A stretch of DNA of 64,000 nucleotides from Eunapius fragilis (GCA_963681505.1 OY811974.1:2930511-2994510); one strand, 5' to 3'. Shown: positions 48,952 through 58,986, counted from the first letter of the stretch. Translations and numbers: made by a program. Notes: generated from the sequence alone by a model not told the origin.

Positions 48952-49560
48952 CTACTCATAAGCTGATGTTGGTAGTCCAGCCCCATCATCTCTGTGTATA
49001 GCACTCCTCCATTTCACTCTGCTTCCTCTTATACACAGATTTGTGGCTCTTAGTATAGCAAATGCCAACCTCGCCCTTACCCATCCAGTCACTTCACTTA
49101 GTGGTTTTTCCCACTTCAATGCAATTTTTGTTGCTAAAAGTTTCATGACAGAGTTAGCTTCACGAGCTAGGACACCATCAATTGAGGTGACAGAAGGGGT
49201 GAAAGATGCATATCTAGCCTCAACAGCATCTAGGTATTTCTTTTTCTTCTCATTTTCAGCTGATAGCAAAATGGAATCAACAGTGCGGCTAGTATATGAC
49301 TGGGCGTTAGTGTCCATGACACGAATATCAAATAACGCCTCAGTCTGGGCAGCCCACAAACCTCTCACACCAAGATCAGTTACCAAGGCAGGAAGACCTC
49401 TCACTGGATCAGCATCTCTCACAATTGGTTCTTATCACATCTCTAAATGCAATGGATGCAAGGTCACCCAAAGCTTCTCTCACCTCATTGTGCCGTTTGA
49501 TGATCAAACCACCTTTTCTGTAGTCCAAAGCATGCTGAAGGGTAAACTCCACCACATCCA
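48952..49560 (-). pseudogene. Second-lineage retroelement endonuclease fragment
   Basis: Reads GGLIIKRHNEVREALGDLAS, then after a one-base frameshift near 49415 LVTDLGVRGLWAAQTEALFD, IRVMDTNAQSYTSRT, AENEKKKKYLDAVEARYASF, SIDGVLAREANSVMKLLATK, then GWVRARLAFAILRATN and CIRGSRVKWR. The R-H-N start, then L-F-D-I-R-V-x-D-T, has the layout of the REL endonuclease domain, but the sequence differs from the main family, so it is another lineage. Similar C-terminal sequences are widespread in invertebrate retroelement proteins (from memory). Only the C-terminal domain is present. Confidence 0.6.
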
Positions 49561-49643
49561 TCACAGTCAGCAGGCAATTTTGAATACATACATGTACATG
49601 TATGTACATTATTCAAGAATAAATACATGATATTAAACACAAA

Positions 49644-50530
49644 TCACAAAAGATGTATTCCTGGGCATGAAAGTCTGCACAAAATAGCCCTCACATTTGC
49701 CCTAACTAAATGACGATTGAGCCAGCCATACAGTTCAGATGATTCCCTAGACTTTGGTCTGGATGAAGAAGTGGTTAGGCGAGAGGCTAACATGGAAAAC
49801 GCCTCCAAAGCCTCCTTCCCCCATGCTCCGTATGTTTCCACTACCAGAGGGATACAGATCCACCCAAGATCGCAACACTTAACATCATTAGCCTCATGTT
49901 TTCGGAGCTCAGTAGCATGTGCAGCTGCTCCAGCAGTTACTCCCGCTTCAGAAAAATTTCGGAGTTTAGCAGTTTTGCCCAGAACCCAGTTGGAAATGAG
50001 AACATCCGCAGGACAAGAATGACTGTGATCAGACGTGAGGTCGCAACCGGCTTCCACTTGAACACTAAAATGGGCTCGCCTGCATGTTTCAGCCACTATA
50101 TCCCTCAACTTGTTGTGGCGAAATACCACATCCCCTCCACGCTTACAAGTAGTGGCATAATGTCCCAGGGGATCCAACATCTTATCTGGGCAGAGGGCAC
50201 AAAGGGAACCCTCTGCTGTGTCAAGCCTTAGCCACCACTTCAATGCTGTCTGAAAAACTGAGGGGTCTAAGATCTTCAGATGGAATAACCGTCAGCCATG
50301 AAGAAGCATATGGGGAGGATGCTGATAAAAGACGAGCTCTGTCAGCAATAGACAGAGAACTGACGAGAACATTGATTGACCAACATATTGGAAAGAGCCT
50401 TCTGTGAAAGAAACTTGTTAAGTAGAGAGCTGATATGGATGAAGTCTGAAGGATGAACTGATGAATTGAACATCTCTATTGCCTGGAGAAGATGTGCATG
50501 AGAGTCGGAACCCAGGCCAGAGAAACATTT
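49644..50530 (-). pseudogene. REL-type retrotransposon copy b (open C-terminal 200 codons, catalytic segment lost)
   Basis: Positions 50243-49644 stay open for 199 codons: KWWLRLDTAEGSLCALCPDK, H-x4-C of the CCHC knuckle, GGDVVFRHNKLRD, CPADVLISNW, KHEANDVKCCDLGWICIPLV, VETYGAWGKEALEAF and LVRANVRAILCRL. Where other copies have GKPAAFDVTVTSPLTP this copy reads GKTAKLRNFSEAGV, so the D-V-T acidic residue of the nuclease is missing. Upstream (50530-50342) the FNSSVHPSDFIHISSLL region follows with stops. Its 3' UTR (TGATTTGTGTTTA, TATTTATTCTTGAATAAT) matches that of copies g and h. Confidence 0.75.
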
Positions 50531-50671
50531 TATAATAATATATAACAAATACAACACAGATTATTTCATACACAGGTACACTATTATACATGTATGAACG
50601 TAGAGCTACAATGTATATCAGGCTACAAAGTTATTCTTATGACTAATACACTACATACATATATAGAGTAA

Positions 50672-51120
50672 CTAAACCAAATTGCATGCTCTGCTTAGGA
50701 GAGCTCTGGCATTGCACCTCACCAGTGTCAAGTTTAGCTTCCCGTAGATATCTACCAAGAGCTTCGACTTCTGGTGTCCTATGCCAAAGGACAGGCACGA
50801 GGCCAAATGGGAAAAAGCCTGCCTGGCTTCAAGACCCCAGTTCCCATAGCTCTCCACAGCAAGAGGGATGCATTTCCATCCAAGGATATCACACTTGGGA
50901 TCATTTGCTTGGTGCTTCCTCTGCTCTGCCAGTAGTGCAGCTGTTCCTGCAGTAACGCTTGATTCATGAAGTGACACAAGTGTAAGAGGAGACGTCACTG
51001 TTACATCAAAAGCGGCAGAGATTCCACCTATCCAATTGTTCACTAGGGCATCTGCAGGATGAGACTTAGAAAGGTCAGGGGTAAGTGCACTACCTGCATC
51101 GATCCTCACTCGCCTTGTGT
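50672..51120 (-). pseudogene. REL-type retrotransposon copy c (endonuclease and C-terminus)
   Basis: Open from about 51120: RRVRIDAGSALTPDLSKSHP, ADALVNNWIGG, AAFDVTVTSPLTLVSLHESS, RKHQANDPKCDILGWKCIPL, AVESYGNWGLEARQAF and NLTLVRCNARALLSRA, then stop. It keeps the D-V-T acidic motif. It is 5'-truncated just before the ADAL segment and joined to AT-rich sequence. Its 3' UTR differs from that of copy b. Confidence 0.75.
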
Positions 51121-51229
51121 ATTTTTTAACTCCACAAATTCTTTTTATTATTCGTACAATTATTTTTATTGAGATATACACTATTCACAAAAAAATTTAA
51201 ACGCCTAGCCTACCTACAAAAGTTTTAAT

Positions 51230-52287
51230 TAACTGTCTCTCTTCCCATAATGGACCTAGCCACAGACCTCATCAGAGAGATGCTGAGGTGACCATAGATG
51301 TCTCTGACAACTGTAGATTTAGGTCAACCTTGTCGTAGGGCCAGCAGAGCGGCCAAGTGAGAAAAAACACATTGTGCCTCTCTTCCCCAATTTCAAAAAG
51401 TTTCCACGGCAAGAGGAATGCATGACCATCCGAGTGCTTGGCATCTAGCATCATTAGCTGCATGCTTCCTGGTCTTGGCAGCCAAGGCTGCTGCTCCTTC
51501 ATGGATGCATGCCTCATTCAGGATGACTGGGGTAAGAGGAGAGGTGACAGTTACATCAAAGGCAGCTGGCTTAGCCCCAAGTGGGTCCAATGCAATGTCT
51601 GGACAGAAAGGGCAAGACGATCTAGCAGTAGAGTTCATGCCAAGCCACCATTTCACTGCAGTATGGAACTCAGAAGATTCAAGATGCAATCCAAGACCAA
51701 CAGAAGGAACAACTGACAGCCAAGAGCTAGCATGAGCAGCAGAAGAGGAAAGATGACGTGCCTTGTTAGCAGGAGAGGAGGTCATCAAAACTGAATGAAA
51801 AAGTTGACTGTCTAATTTCCTAGACGAGGCATGCTGGGAAGGAGAGGATAAAATAGCTTCTACTCTGATGGCATCACTAGGGGATACAAGAGTGTTGAAG
51901 CTTGAAATGGCATTCACTAAATGCCTATTGCTAGCCCTACTGATACCTGAGAATGATAAAGAAGAGATGAAAGCAGCACAGCAATGGTGGAAAGAGAATG
52001 AAAACCTAAACCTCCTAAACTGAGGCTAAGTTGTACTTGCTGCCAACAAACATCAGGAATGTCGACTGCCGAGCATGAGGAGAAACAATGCCTTACTTCT
52101 TCATCGAAGAACCGTAGGGAATCATGGGAAGTACTGGAGGAGTGGTTCTTGCTAGGTGAATTAGTTTGCAGAAACTGCCACAGATCCGAAGGAGAGACGT
52201 TGCCACATGTAGATCAGCTGCAGCTACCTCCACTAGAGCTGATAGCAACCCCTTAGCTTGGGAAATTTTCTCACTTATGAAGTGCAT
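51230..52287 (-). pseudogene. REL-type retrotransposon copy d (3' part; internal deletion)
   Basis: Starts at HFISEKISQAKGLLSALVEV, then AADLHVATSLLRICGSFCKL, WQQVQLSLSLGGLGFHSLS, FNTLVSPSDAIRVEAIL, SSWLSVVPSVGLGLHLESSE, KWWLGMN and CPFCPDIALDPLG. It then jumps straight to AKPAAFDVTVTSPLTPVILN, losing about 65 residues (rest of the knuckle, RHN and PADVL). It continues KHAANDARCQALGWSCIPLA and VETF, and after a frameshift ends near LMRSVARSIMG. At its 5' end it is joined to an inverted upstream piece (52285-52428). Confidence 0.75.
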
Positions 52288-52428
52288 CTGTTAGAGGAGT
52301 TGGGCCCTGCTCTGGGTATCCATATCAATCTGACCAAATGTGAATTTTTTGGTAGGATGGGCAACACTTCCTTCCCTCCTTCTGTGAGAAGTTCACTCTT
52401 GCTTACCCTTGACATCCTTGGAGGCACC
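52285..52428 (+). pseudogene. Inverted 5' segment of copy d (twin-priming structure)
   Basis: The plus strand reads HLLEELGPALGIHINLTKCE, then FFGRMGNTSFPPSVRSS and LLLTLDILGG. This is the part of the ORF that lies just N-terminal of HFISEK, where the minus-strand copy d begins. The inverted segment and copy d share the junction at about 52285-52288, with roughly eight codons missing between LDILGG and HFISEK. This is the layout expected of a 5' inversion made during target-primed reverse transcription. Confidence 0.7.
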
Positions 52429-52614
52429 AATAAGTGATTACCTGCATTGCACCCACCACTCGAAGTATAAAAAATAAACTATTACAATAATAATAATAAA
52501 ATGGAATACATACACATATGGTTAACAACAACAACACAACATAACATATACTTATCCTAACACACTCACTCACTCACTCATACATGTACAATACAACAAT
52601 TTAAACTCTGTCCT

Positions 52615-52745
52615 TCATTGTTCCCAACACGAAAGCAGCATTGCCACATTGGACGGCAATTGAGAGTCTCTGAGTGAGGTATGCAAAGGAGTTGGCTTCT
52701 CGTGACACCTGCCTCAATCGATGCCCCAACTCTTTCAGGAACTCC
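52615..52745 (-). pseudogene. C-terminal fragment of another RT-endonuclease lineage
   Basis: Reads KELGHRLRQVSREANSFAYL, then TQRLSIAVQCGNAAFVLGTM, then a stop. The Q-R-(L/I)-S-x-A-V-Q-x-G-N-A motif is a known C-terminal ending of retroelement ORFs in invertebrates (from memory) and is unlike the LVRANAR ending of the main family. The tail carries TTATTATTATTATTG. It is 5'-truncated. Confidence 0.5.
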
Positions 52746-52869
52746 GTTGTCCTTGATCCAAACACTTATTATGAATTTTTTTTTGAGCTATAATAATTAT
52801 AATCAGATACATGTACAATACAGACACATTATTGCTATACTATTTATTTTAATGAATCTACAGTTCTAC

Positions 52870-54290
52870 TTACTCTGAGCCTCCGTCCCCCAATTGCCAT
52901 ACGTTTCCACAGCTATAAGAGGATACATAAATAGGTTAGAACCGCTTCAGCTGTGTTTGACTCTTGAGGGTGAACTTGAGTATTGAAGCGTGTCACAGCC
53001 TGGAGAATGTGGATGTTGTCTGGACTACAAAATCCTGATGAAGCAAAGGAGGCTATGAAAGCAGCAGAAGAGTGCAGAGCAAGTGAGCGAAAGCCAAGCC
53101 CATCAGACTTGGACTAAATTGTGCTTGCTGCCAACTAGGGTCAGGGACATCTACTGCAATTCAATTCAGGAGGTGAAGCACAACCTTACCTCTTCATCGA
53201 AGAGCATCAGATAGTCAGCACAATGGCTTGGAGGAGTGGCTCTGGCTAGATGTACTAACTTACAGTATCTACCACACATGCGGAGAATTGAAAAGGCCAC
53301 ATGAAGGTCAACTGCAGAGACATCCACAAGAGATTTAAGCAGGTTTTGGGGGTTGCACATTTCTCTGCAATGAAGTGAGAACAGTGCACAAAATCCCCAA
53401 TGAGGACCCCTAGAATGTCCAGGTTTGGAAGGAGAGATGACTCCACCGCTGGTGGAAAATCTGAGTTTCCATTCCTGCTGAAAAGTTCGCACTTGGAAAT
53501 GTTTATGTGAAGCCCCAAGTGTGGACCAAGCCCTTCAATAAGGTGCAGTACACGTATTACTGTGGACCTCTCCCATGCAAGGACTCCATCTTCAAGATAC
53601 CAAGCTTCCAGTATGAGGTGGAGACAGTCGTCATCTACCTCTATGCTGGTAACAAGCTTGTGGAGGACCAGGGCAAACAGCATAGGACCCACTGGGTCTC
53701 CTTGCTGTTTCTGACTGAGAACTTACCCGGCCCATAGGGTGCCACAATGAACTATGCGATCCATAGCACCACGAGACCCACGGTAGAAGCTCAGGGAAGA
53801 ATGTCTCATCCAAGACTGCCTGCCTAGATACCATGTTAAAGGCATTAAACATGTCCACCTTGAAAACTACGAAGTTGCCATTCAACCAATTGTCTTCAAT
53901 GCACCTCCTGAAGCTGTGTACGATCTTCTCTGCACCTGCTTTACATGCAACCCTGAATTGTGAGGGTTCAAAGAATGAAGAGAAATTGTTCCTTAGGATG
54001 GTGCAGATGCATTTCCCTGTAAGCCTATGCAATGTTTCCCCCACTGCTATGGGCCTAACATCTGGTGGGCTACCTTCCTTGCTCTTATCTAGTGCTATCA
54101 GTTTTCCGCTTGCCAAATATGCTGAAACACGCACAGGGACCTTTCCAGAGGCTAGGAGGTTTACAATACCCTTAAGGGAGGTACGTATTGGTGTGTGAAG
54201 AGGAACAGATATGGCATCCAAAAGGTGTTGAACAGAAAGACCCGAAGGGCCTGGAGAGGTTCCTTTAGGGAAGAATCTCAAGATTGGGAT
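52870..54290 (-). pseudogene. REL-type retrotransposon copy e (reverse transcriptase part)
   Basis: Contains most of the RT: FFPKGTSPGPSGLSVQHLLD, DVRPIAVGETLHRLTGK, VFKVDMFNAFNMVSRQ (motif A), then after a frameshift DP-x-GPMLFALVLHKL (motif B end) and AWYLEDGVLAW, the YxDD box with Asp changed to Glu. It continues LIEGLGPHLGLHINISKCE, LLPNLDILGVLIGD, then AFSILRMCGRYCKLVHLARA and DEEVR. Near 52920 it jumps from the FNTQVHPQES region to AVETYGNWGTEAQ, deleting the knuckle and nuclease. Frameshifts and the altered YxDD make it inactive. Confidence 0.8.
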
Positions 54291-55170
54291 ACTCTATTGA
54301 ATGCATTTGACATATCCACCTTGAAAACTGCAAAGTCTCCACTCACCCAGTTATTTTCAATGCACTTTCTCAAACTGTGGACAACTTTCTCTGCACCTGC
54401 CTTGTATGCTACACCAAACTGAGATGGTTGGAAAAAGGGCAAAAACCTATCCCTCATAATTGCACAGATGCACTTACCTGTCAGACTGCATAGAGTTTCA
54501 CCAACAGCAATGGGTCTAACATCAGTGAGCGCACTACTTTCCTTGGAATTGTTTTTACTTAGAGCAATCAGTCTAGCACCGGCTAAGAAGGGTGAGACAG
54601 ATTTAGGGGCCTTACCAGATGCCAAGACATTAACAATTCCTCGTAGGGTGGCACAGATTGGTGAGTGGAGAGGAACTGAAGCTGCATCCAGCAAGTGTTG
54701 CACAGATAGTCCTGAGGGGCCTGCAGAGCTGCCTTTTGGGAAAGATCTCAGGATGTGGAGGATGTCAAAGGAAGGACTGATTGTAACAGGTTCAGAAAAC
54801 GATACTGGAGACAAAGGAACTGGGCAGGAAGGATGCTTGTCGTGTAACAAGTGTAACATGGTGTCGGTGATTGGAGCAGTGCCATTGGACAACAAAATTC
54901 GGCTAACTTTGCCCAGTAACCCTGCTTGGCCCAGGGAAACAGCAGAGGAGACAGTTCGTTTGGTGTTGTTGGATGTGAGGTGACCCTTTGTAGAGCTGAT
55001 GTCATTGGCCCTGTTTTTTACCATTGCCAAGAGGGTGATCAGGTCATCGTCAAGCCAAAGCTTGCAGAGAGACTCAATAGGTGTGTGGAGGTTGGTGACT
55101 CCTTTGTGTTTAAGAGAAGGGAGGACACACTTTGGGAGCATGAAGAGCTTCAACCATGCTTCTTCTGTGT
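54290..55170 (-). pseudogene. REL-type retrotransposon copy f (N-terminal region to RT motif A)
   Basis: Open for about 290 codons: LPSLKHKGVTNLHTPIESLC, KLWLDDDLITLLAMVKNRAN, TITDTMLHLL-like ITDTMLHLLHDKHPSCPVPL, ILRSFPKGSSAGPSGLSVQH, TDVRPIAVGETLCSLTGKCI, FGVAYKAGAEKVVHSLRKCI and VFKVDMSNAFNRVSQS. It ends at motif A, where it is fused to copy e at ILRFFPKGTS, so the ILR-to-motif A segment is present twice in tandem. It gives the farthest N-terminal view of the family in this window. Confidence 0.75.
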
Positions 55171-55179
55171 TATGTAGAC

Positions 55180-55540
55180 GAATATGCCACTGAGCTCTGA
55201 GGCTAATGATGTTAAGTGTTGAGATATTGGGTGGATCTGTATCCCTCTGGTAGTGGAAACATATGGAGCATGGGAGAAGGAGGCTTTGGAGGCATTTTCC
55301 ATGTTAGCCTCTCGCCTGACCACTCCTTCATCCATACCCAAGTCTAGGGTATTATCTGAACTGTATGGCCAGCTAAATCTTCATTTAGTTAGAGCAAATG
55401 TGAGGGCTATTTTGTGGAGACTTTCATGCCCTCATCAGGAATTCATTTGAGTTTGTATGTGTTTAGTGATTTGTGTTTATTATTGTGTATTTATTCTTGA
55501 ATAATAACATATTAACGTTTATTTAAATAATATATATAAT
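55180..55540 (+). pseudogene. Retrotransposon 3' end copy g (opposite strand)
   Basis: Reads NDVKC, GWICIPLVVETYGAWEKEAL, EAFSMLASRLTTPSSIPKS, LYGQLNLHLVRANVRAILWR and a stop at about 55450, then a 3' UTR with TGATTTGTGTTTATTATTG and TATTTATTCTTGAATAATAA. It is very close to copy b. It lies head-to-head with copy f. Confidence 0.75.
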
Positions 55541-55554
55541 ATACATGGGGGAGC

Positions 55555-55800
55555 GTTTTTCATGTTAGCCTCTCGCCTAGCCACTTCTTCATCCAGACCC
55601 AAGTCTAGGGAATCATCTGAACTGTATGGCCAGCTAAATCTTCATTTAGTTAGGGCAAATGTGAGGGCTATTTTGTGCAGACTTTCATGCACTCATCAGG
55701 AATTCATTTGAGTTTGTATGTTGTTTTGTGATTTGTGCTTATTATTGTGTATTTATTCTTGAATAATAACATATTAAAGTTTATTTATAATAATATGTAT
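55555..55800 (+). pseudogene. Retrotransposon 3' end copy h (tandem to g)
   Basis: Repeats the last part of copy g from CATGTTAGCCTCTCGCC through the stop and 3' UTR, about 260 bases downstream. It ends in the same ATAATAACATATTAAAGTTT tail. It is either a second truncated insertion into the tail of the first or a local tandem duplication. Confidence 0.75.
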
Positions 55801-55959
55801 AATATGACTGTAAAAGTGATTACCAAAAAGAAACAGCATTTGTTTGATGCACATACAAAATGGGTACTATTATAGGATCTCACACATAACTCAATCTATA
55901 TATATACATTAACATAGAATGCATTAATTTAAAACATAAGCACTATCAATAACTAAAAG

Positions 55960-56195
55960 TCACAGCAAGTGTTTGGTGAGACACATCTGGCCAAAATTGC
56001 CCTGGCATTCTGCCTCATGAGGGTGAGGCTGAGGCGACTGTAGATGCCCGACATAACCTCATTCAGAGGTCGACAGAGTTGAGTGGCTACCTTTTTGGAT
56101 ATGGCCAAAACTACATTGATGGCTTCATTGCCCCATCCTCCAAACACTTCTACAACCAAAGGGATGCATGACCATCCTCTAAGGGCACATACATA
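55960..56195 (-). pseudogene. REL-type retrotransposon copy i (last ~75 codons)
   Basis: Reads RGWSCIPLVVEVFGGWGNEA, INVVLAISKKVATQLCRPL, then YSRLSLTLMRQNARAILARC and a stop. It is 5'-truncated at RGWSC, replaced by unrelated sequence upstream. Confidence 0.7.
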
Positions 56196-56289
56196 TGCAC
56201 TATAAAACTTTATGATCCCAATACACTCTAACTTAAAGTTCCAGGAGCTACATAACCTAAACAAAGACCCGACCCGTAATGGCTTTAGC

Positions 56290-57690
56290 AGCAGACTTCA
56301 CCAAAGACATGTTGAGGTGGTTGTAGATCTCGTTGTAGAGGCGTAGCTTCGTGCTTGGGTGTCCAAAAGAACAAGGCAATTGAAGACATCACAAGCCTCC
56401 TTACCCCAGTTTCTTATGAGTCTCCACTGCGAGAGGAACCCCAAGTCCACACATTTGGCATCATTGGAGGCATGTTTCCTCTCTTCAGCGGCCTGGGCAG
56501 CTGCTCCCACTGTGACAACGGGGAAGTTCAGTGTGGCAGGAGTTAGAGGTGAGGTGATGGTGACATCTAAAGCTGCAGGTTGACCTCTGTCCCAACCTTG
56601 TATGAGGATGGGAGTAGATGGATGGATGGGAGTAGATATTAACCCTACCCAAGCCATGCCCAACCTCTATCCTCACCGACAGGTGTGCCTTGCGGCAAAA
56701 GCCTGCCAAAGTGTCCCTCAGGAGGTTGTGGCGTGGGACCACAAAGCCTCCATGTCTGCATGAGACCACATGGTGCCCCAGAGGGTCAAAGATGGTGTCT
56801 GGGCAATAGGGACAAAAGGAATCTCCAGATGTGTCAAGGCCCAGCCACCAACTAAGAGCAACTGGGCATTCAGCTTGGTGTCCAGTTGACTAGAGAGGAG
56901 GAAGAGAATCAGGATGGAAAAATGAAACTATCCAATTTCTTAGAAAGGCTACTCTGCTGTGGGGGAGAAGCAAGAACATCCTCAACTGTAACAGTATCAT
57001 GTTGTGACATGTGAGAGTTAAACTGAGCAACAGCCTGCTGCAGGTGAGTGTTGGCAGGTGAACCAAACCCTGAAGCAGCCAACGAGGAGATGAAAGCTGA
57101 AGGGGAGTATCCAGAGAGCAAGCAAAGGCCTAAGCCTTCCATGTTGGGGCTGAGTTGAGCCTGTGTCCAGTTGGAATCAGGGATGTTCACAGCCAAACAT
57201 GAAGTAAGACATGACCGGACATCCTCATCGAAAAGCTTCAGAAAAACTGAACAGATGCTTGGAGGAGCGGTGTGAGACAGGTGTTCATGCTAGCAGAAGC
57301 TTGCACAAGGGCGAGAAAGCCACGTGAAGGCCGCAACCTCTGTTATTGCTCCAAGCAAAATCTTAGAGTGGGTGCATCTCTCAAAATCTGGTGCAATGGA
57401 TAAGGTCTCCCAAGGGGGATCCCAGAATGATCATGTTAAGAGAGGGAGAAAACTTTACTGAGGTGGGGAAGAGTGAATTTACATTTCTACTAAACAACTC
57501 ACACATATATGAAGATTGATATGTAACCACGATGAGGACCTAGTTCCGTCATGAGATGCAGAGCACGGACCACTGCTTGTCTACCTCCTGCAATGATGAC
57601 ATCATCACGGTACCAGTTCTGTTGGGAGATACTGAGCCTGAGGCACTCATCATCTGCCTCTACAGACCCGGTGCACTCGGTCCAAAGTTG
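56290..57690 (-). pseudogene. REL-type retrotransposon copy j (RT motif C to endonuclease)
   Basis: Starts near 57690 with SVEADDECLRLSISQQNWYR, DDVIIAGGRQAVVRALHLMT and ELGPHRGY, so it keeps the YxDD box as YRDD. It continues in shifting frames: IPDSNWTQAQLSPNMEGLGL, AAFISSLAASGFGSP-like SAFISSLAASGFGSP, FNSHMSQHDTVTVEDVL, GGFVVPRHNLLRDTLAGFCR, PAALDVTITSPLTPATLN, RKHASNDAKCVDLGF and NWGKEACDVFN. Stops and frameshifts are frequent. At its 5' truncation it joins an AAAGTTGGTGCGGCCA word also found at 59955. Confidence 0.75.
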
Positions 57691-57999
57691 GTGCGGCCAA
57701 TTATTATGGGCGTGGCATCCGGTACACGCGACGCTTTGTACAGACAAGTTAAACACAAGAACAAAATCAATCATAATTTCAATAGACAATGCGATACAAG
57801 GGTGAGCTGAAGTAAATTAAAAGAGAAAACTGATGGAACCGGAAGTATTATATAGGTGTCGTGATCATGTACGCTCTGAAGTGGCATTTATAGCAGGCAT
57901 CACTAGAATATGCATCATTACTGTACACACTTCAGACAGAAGCTGTTTTTAAACTGGATATGCATACTTTATGATGTCCAGAATAGTTGGCGGAATTCG
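57690..57999. other. Junction sequence, no gene
   Basis: Contains CAAAGTTGGTGCGGCCAAT and ATGGGCGTGGC. Related words (AAAGTTGGTGCGGCCA, CCACGCCCAT) recur at 59935-59970 on the other side of the GAAATC element, hinting at one split older repeat. Confidence 0.4.
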
Positions 58000-58387
58000 A
58001 ACTGTTCGAGGGGTCCGCCACCCTGAAATCTCGTACGCTCTACTGAGAAATCAACAGGAAATCTTGAAATCATTAAGTTATTTAGAAATCCGGCAGAAAT
58101 CACCTAAACCTATGAAATCATGTTTGAAATCTAGAAATGCGGTAGAAATCGCCGTAAATTAAGAAATCATATGTGAAATCTCTGTCTATCTCTGTATTTT
58201 ACAAAATCATACTACGTTGCCTAGCAACAAAATGTATATGTTAATTGTTAATTTCGGGGCTAATTGAATCCGTTCGTTGAATTACATGTATTGCATGGAG
58301 TTCTGAGACGGCGATGAATCGCAGAATCGAAAGTCCAGTATGCTGAGCGTTTGTTGGGGTCAAAACTGCCCGGTTACATAGGCGGCC

Positions 58388-58475
58388 CCAGCGCTCACCG
58401 AAGGGAGGGGCCAACCCCACGAAGGGCGCCTAAGGGGGAGGGGCTAACCCCACGAAGGGCGCCAAAGGGGGAGGG
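58388..58475. repeat. Short tandem repeat, GGGCGCC-containing
   Basis: Three imperfect copies of CGAAGGG(C)GCC-AA-GGGGGAGGGG-C-AACCCCA; the open frame through it is a repeat artefact. Confidence 0.7.
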
Positions 58476-58666
58476 GCATTATCGATTTGGCATTCTTAGT
58501 CATTTGTTAATCGCTATTTGTACCTCAGATGAGTGTCAGTAGCTATTTTACACATAGTTACATGATAGTATTCTTATTGCAAGGCTACAGTAAAAACTAC
58601 TTATAGGGGCTGAGGGGGCGCCATAACCAGGGGAGGGGCCCGGGGGGTGCCATGGCCCCCTCGCCC

Positions 58667-58693
58667 CCCCCCCCCCCCCCCCCCCCCCCCCCC
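58667..58693. repeat. Poly-C tract
   Basis: Uninterrupted C run of about 27 bases next to GGGGCCCGGGGGG; potential i-motif or G-quadruplex on the other strand. Confidence 0.85.
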
Positions 58694-58864
58694 TTCGGGG
58701 CTGCCTATGCGGCTACATAGTCAATTGCATGTTGGTTCCTGACACGTAACCGTGAGATTTTGATCGTACATGTACATAATGTTGAACACGTGGGCGTGGC
58801 CTATTCATATCTACTCCCACGCGAAGCGCTCAAGCGTTTCGAGTATAATAGTACGGTACTACGG

Positions 58865-58986
58865 TAGTCTCGTACCCAGACCCACATCGCAGCTGCGGAT
58901 GGAATACATCACCGCCTACGCGAGTACTCGCGTAGGCGGTGATGTATTCCATCCGCAGCTGCGATGTGGGTTTGGGTACGAGACTA
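58865..58986. repeat. 122-base near-perfect palindrome
   Basis: Symmetric about 58925/58926 (GAGTACTC). The left arm starts TAGTCTCGTACCCAGACCC and the right arm ends GGGTTTGGGTACGAGACTA. Essentially one mismatch separates the arms and there is no loop. It could extrude as a cruciform. It is likely a small miniature element nested in the GAAATC element. Confidence 0.8.

Noticed and set aside
49043..49630. 195-codon plus-strand frame
   Set aside because: Antisense shadow of the second-lineage endonuclease fragment.
54468..54983. 171-codon plus-strand frame
   Set aside because: Antisense shadow of the reverse transcriptase of copy f.
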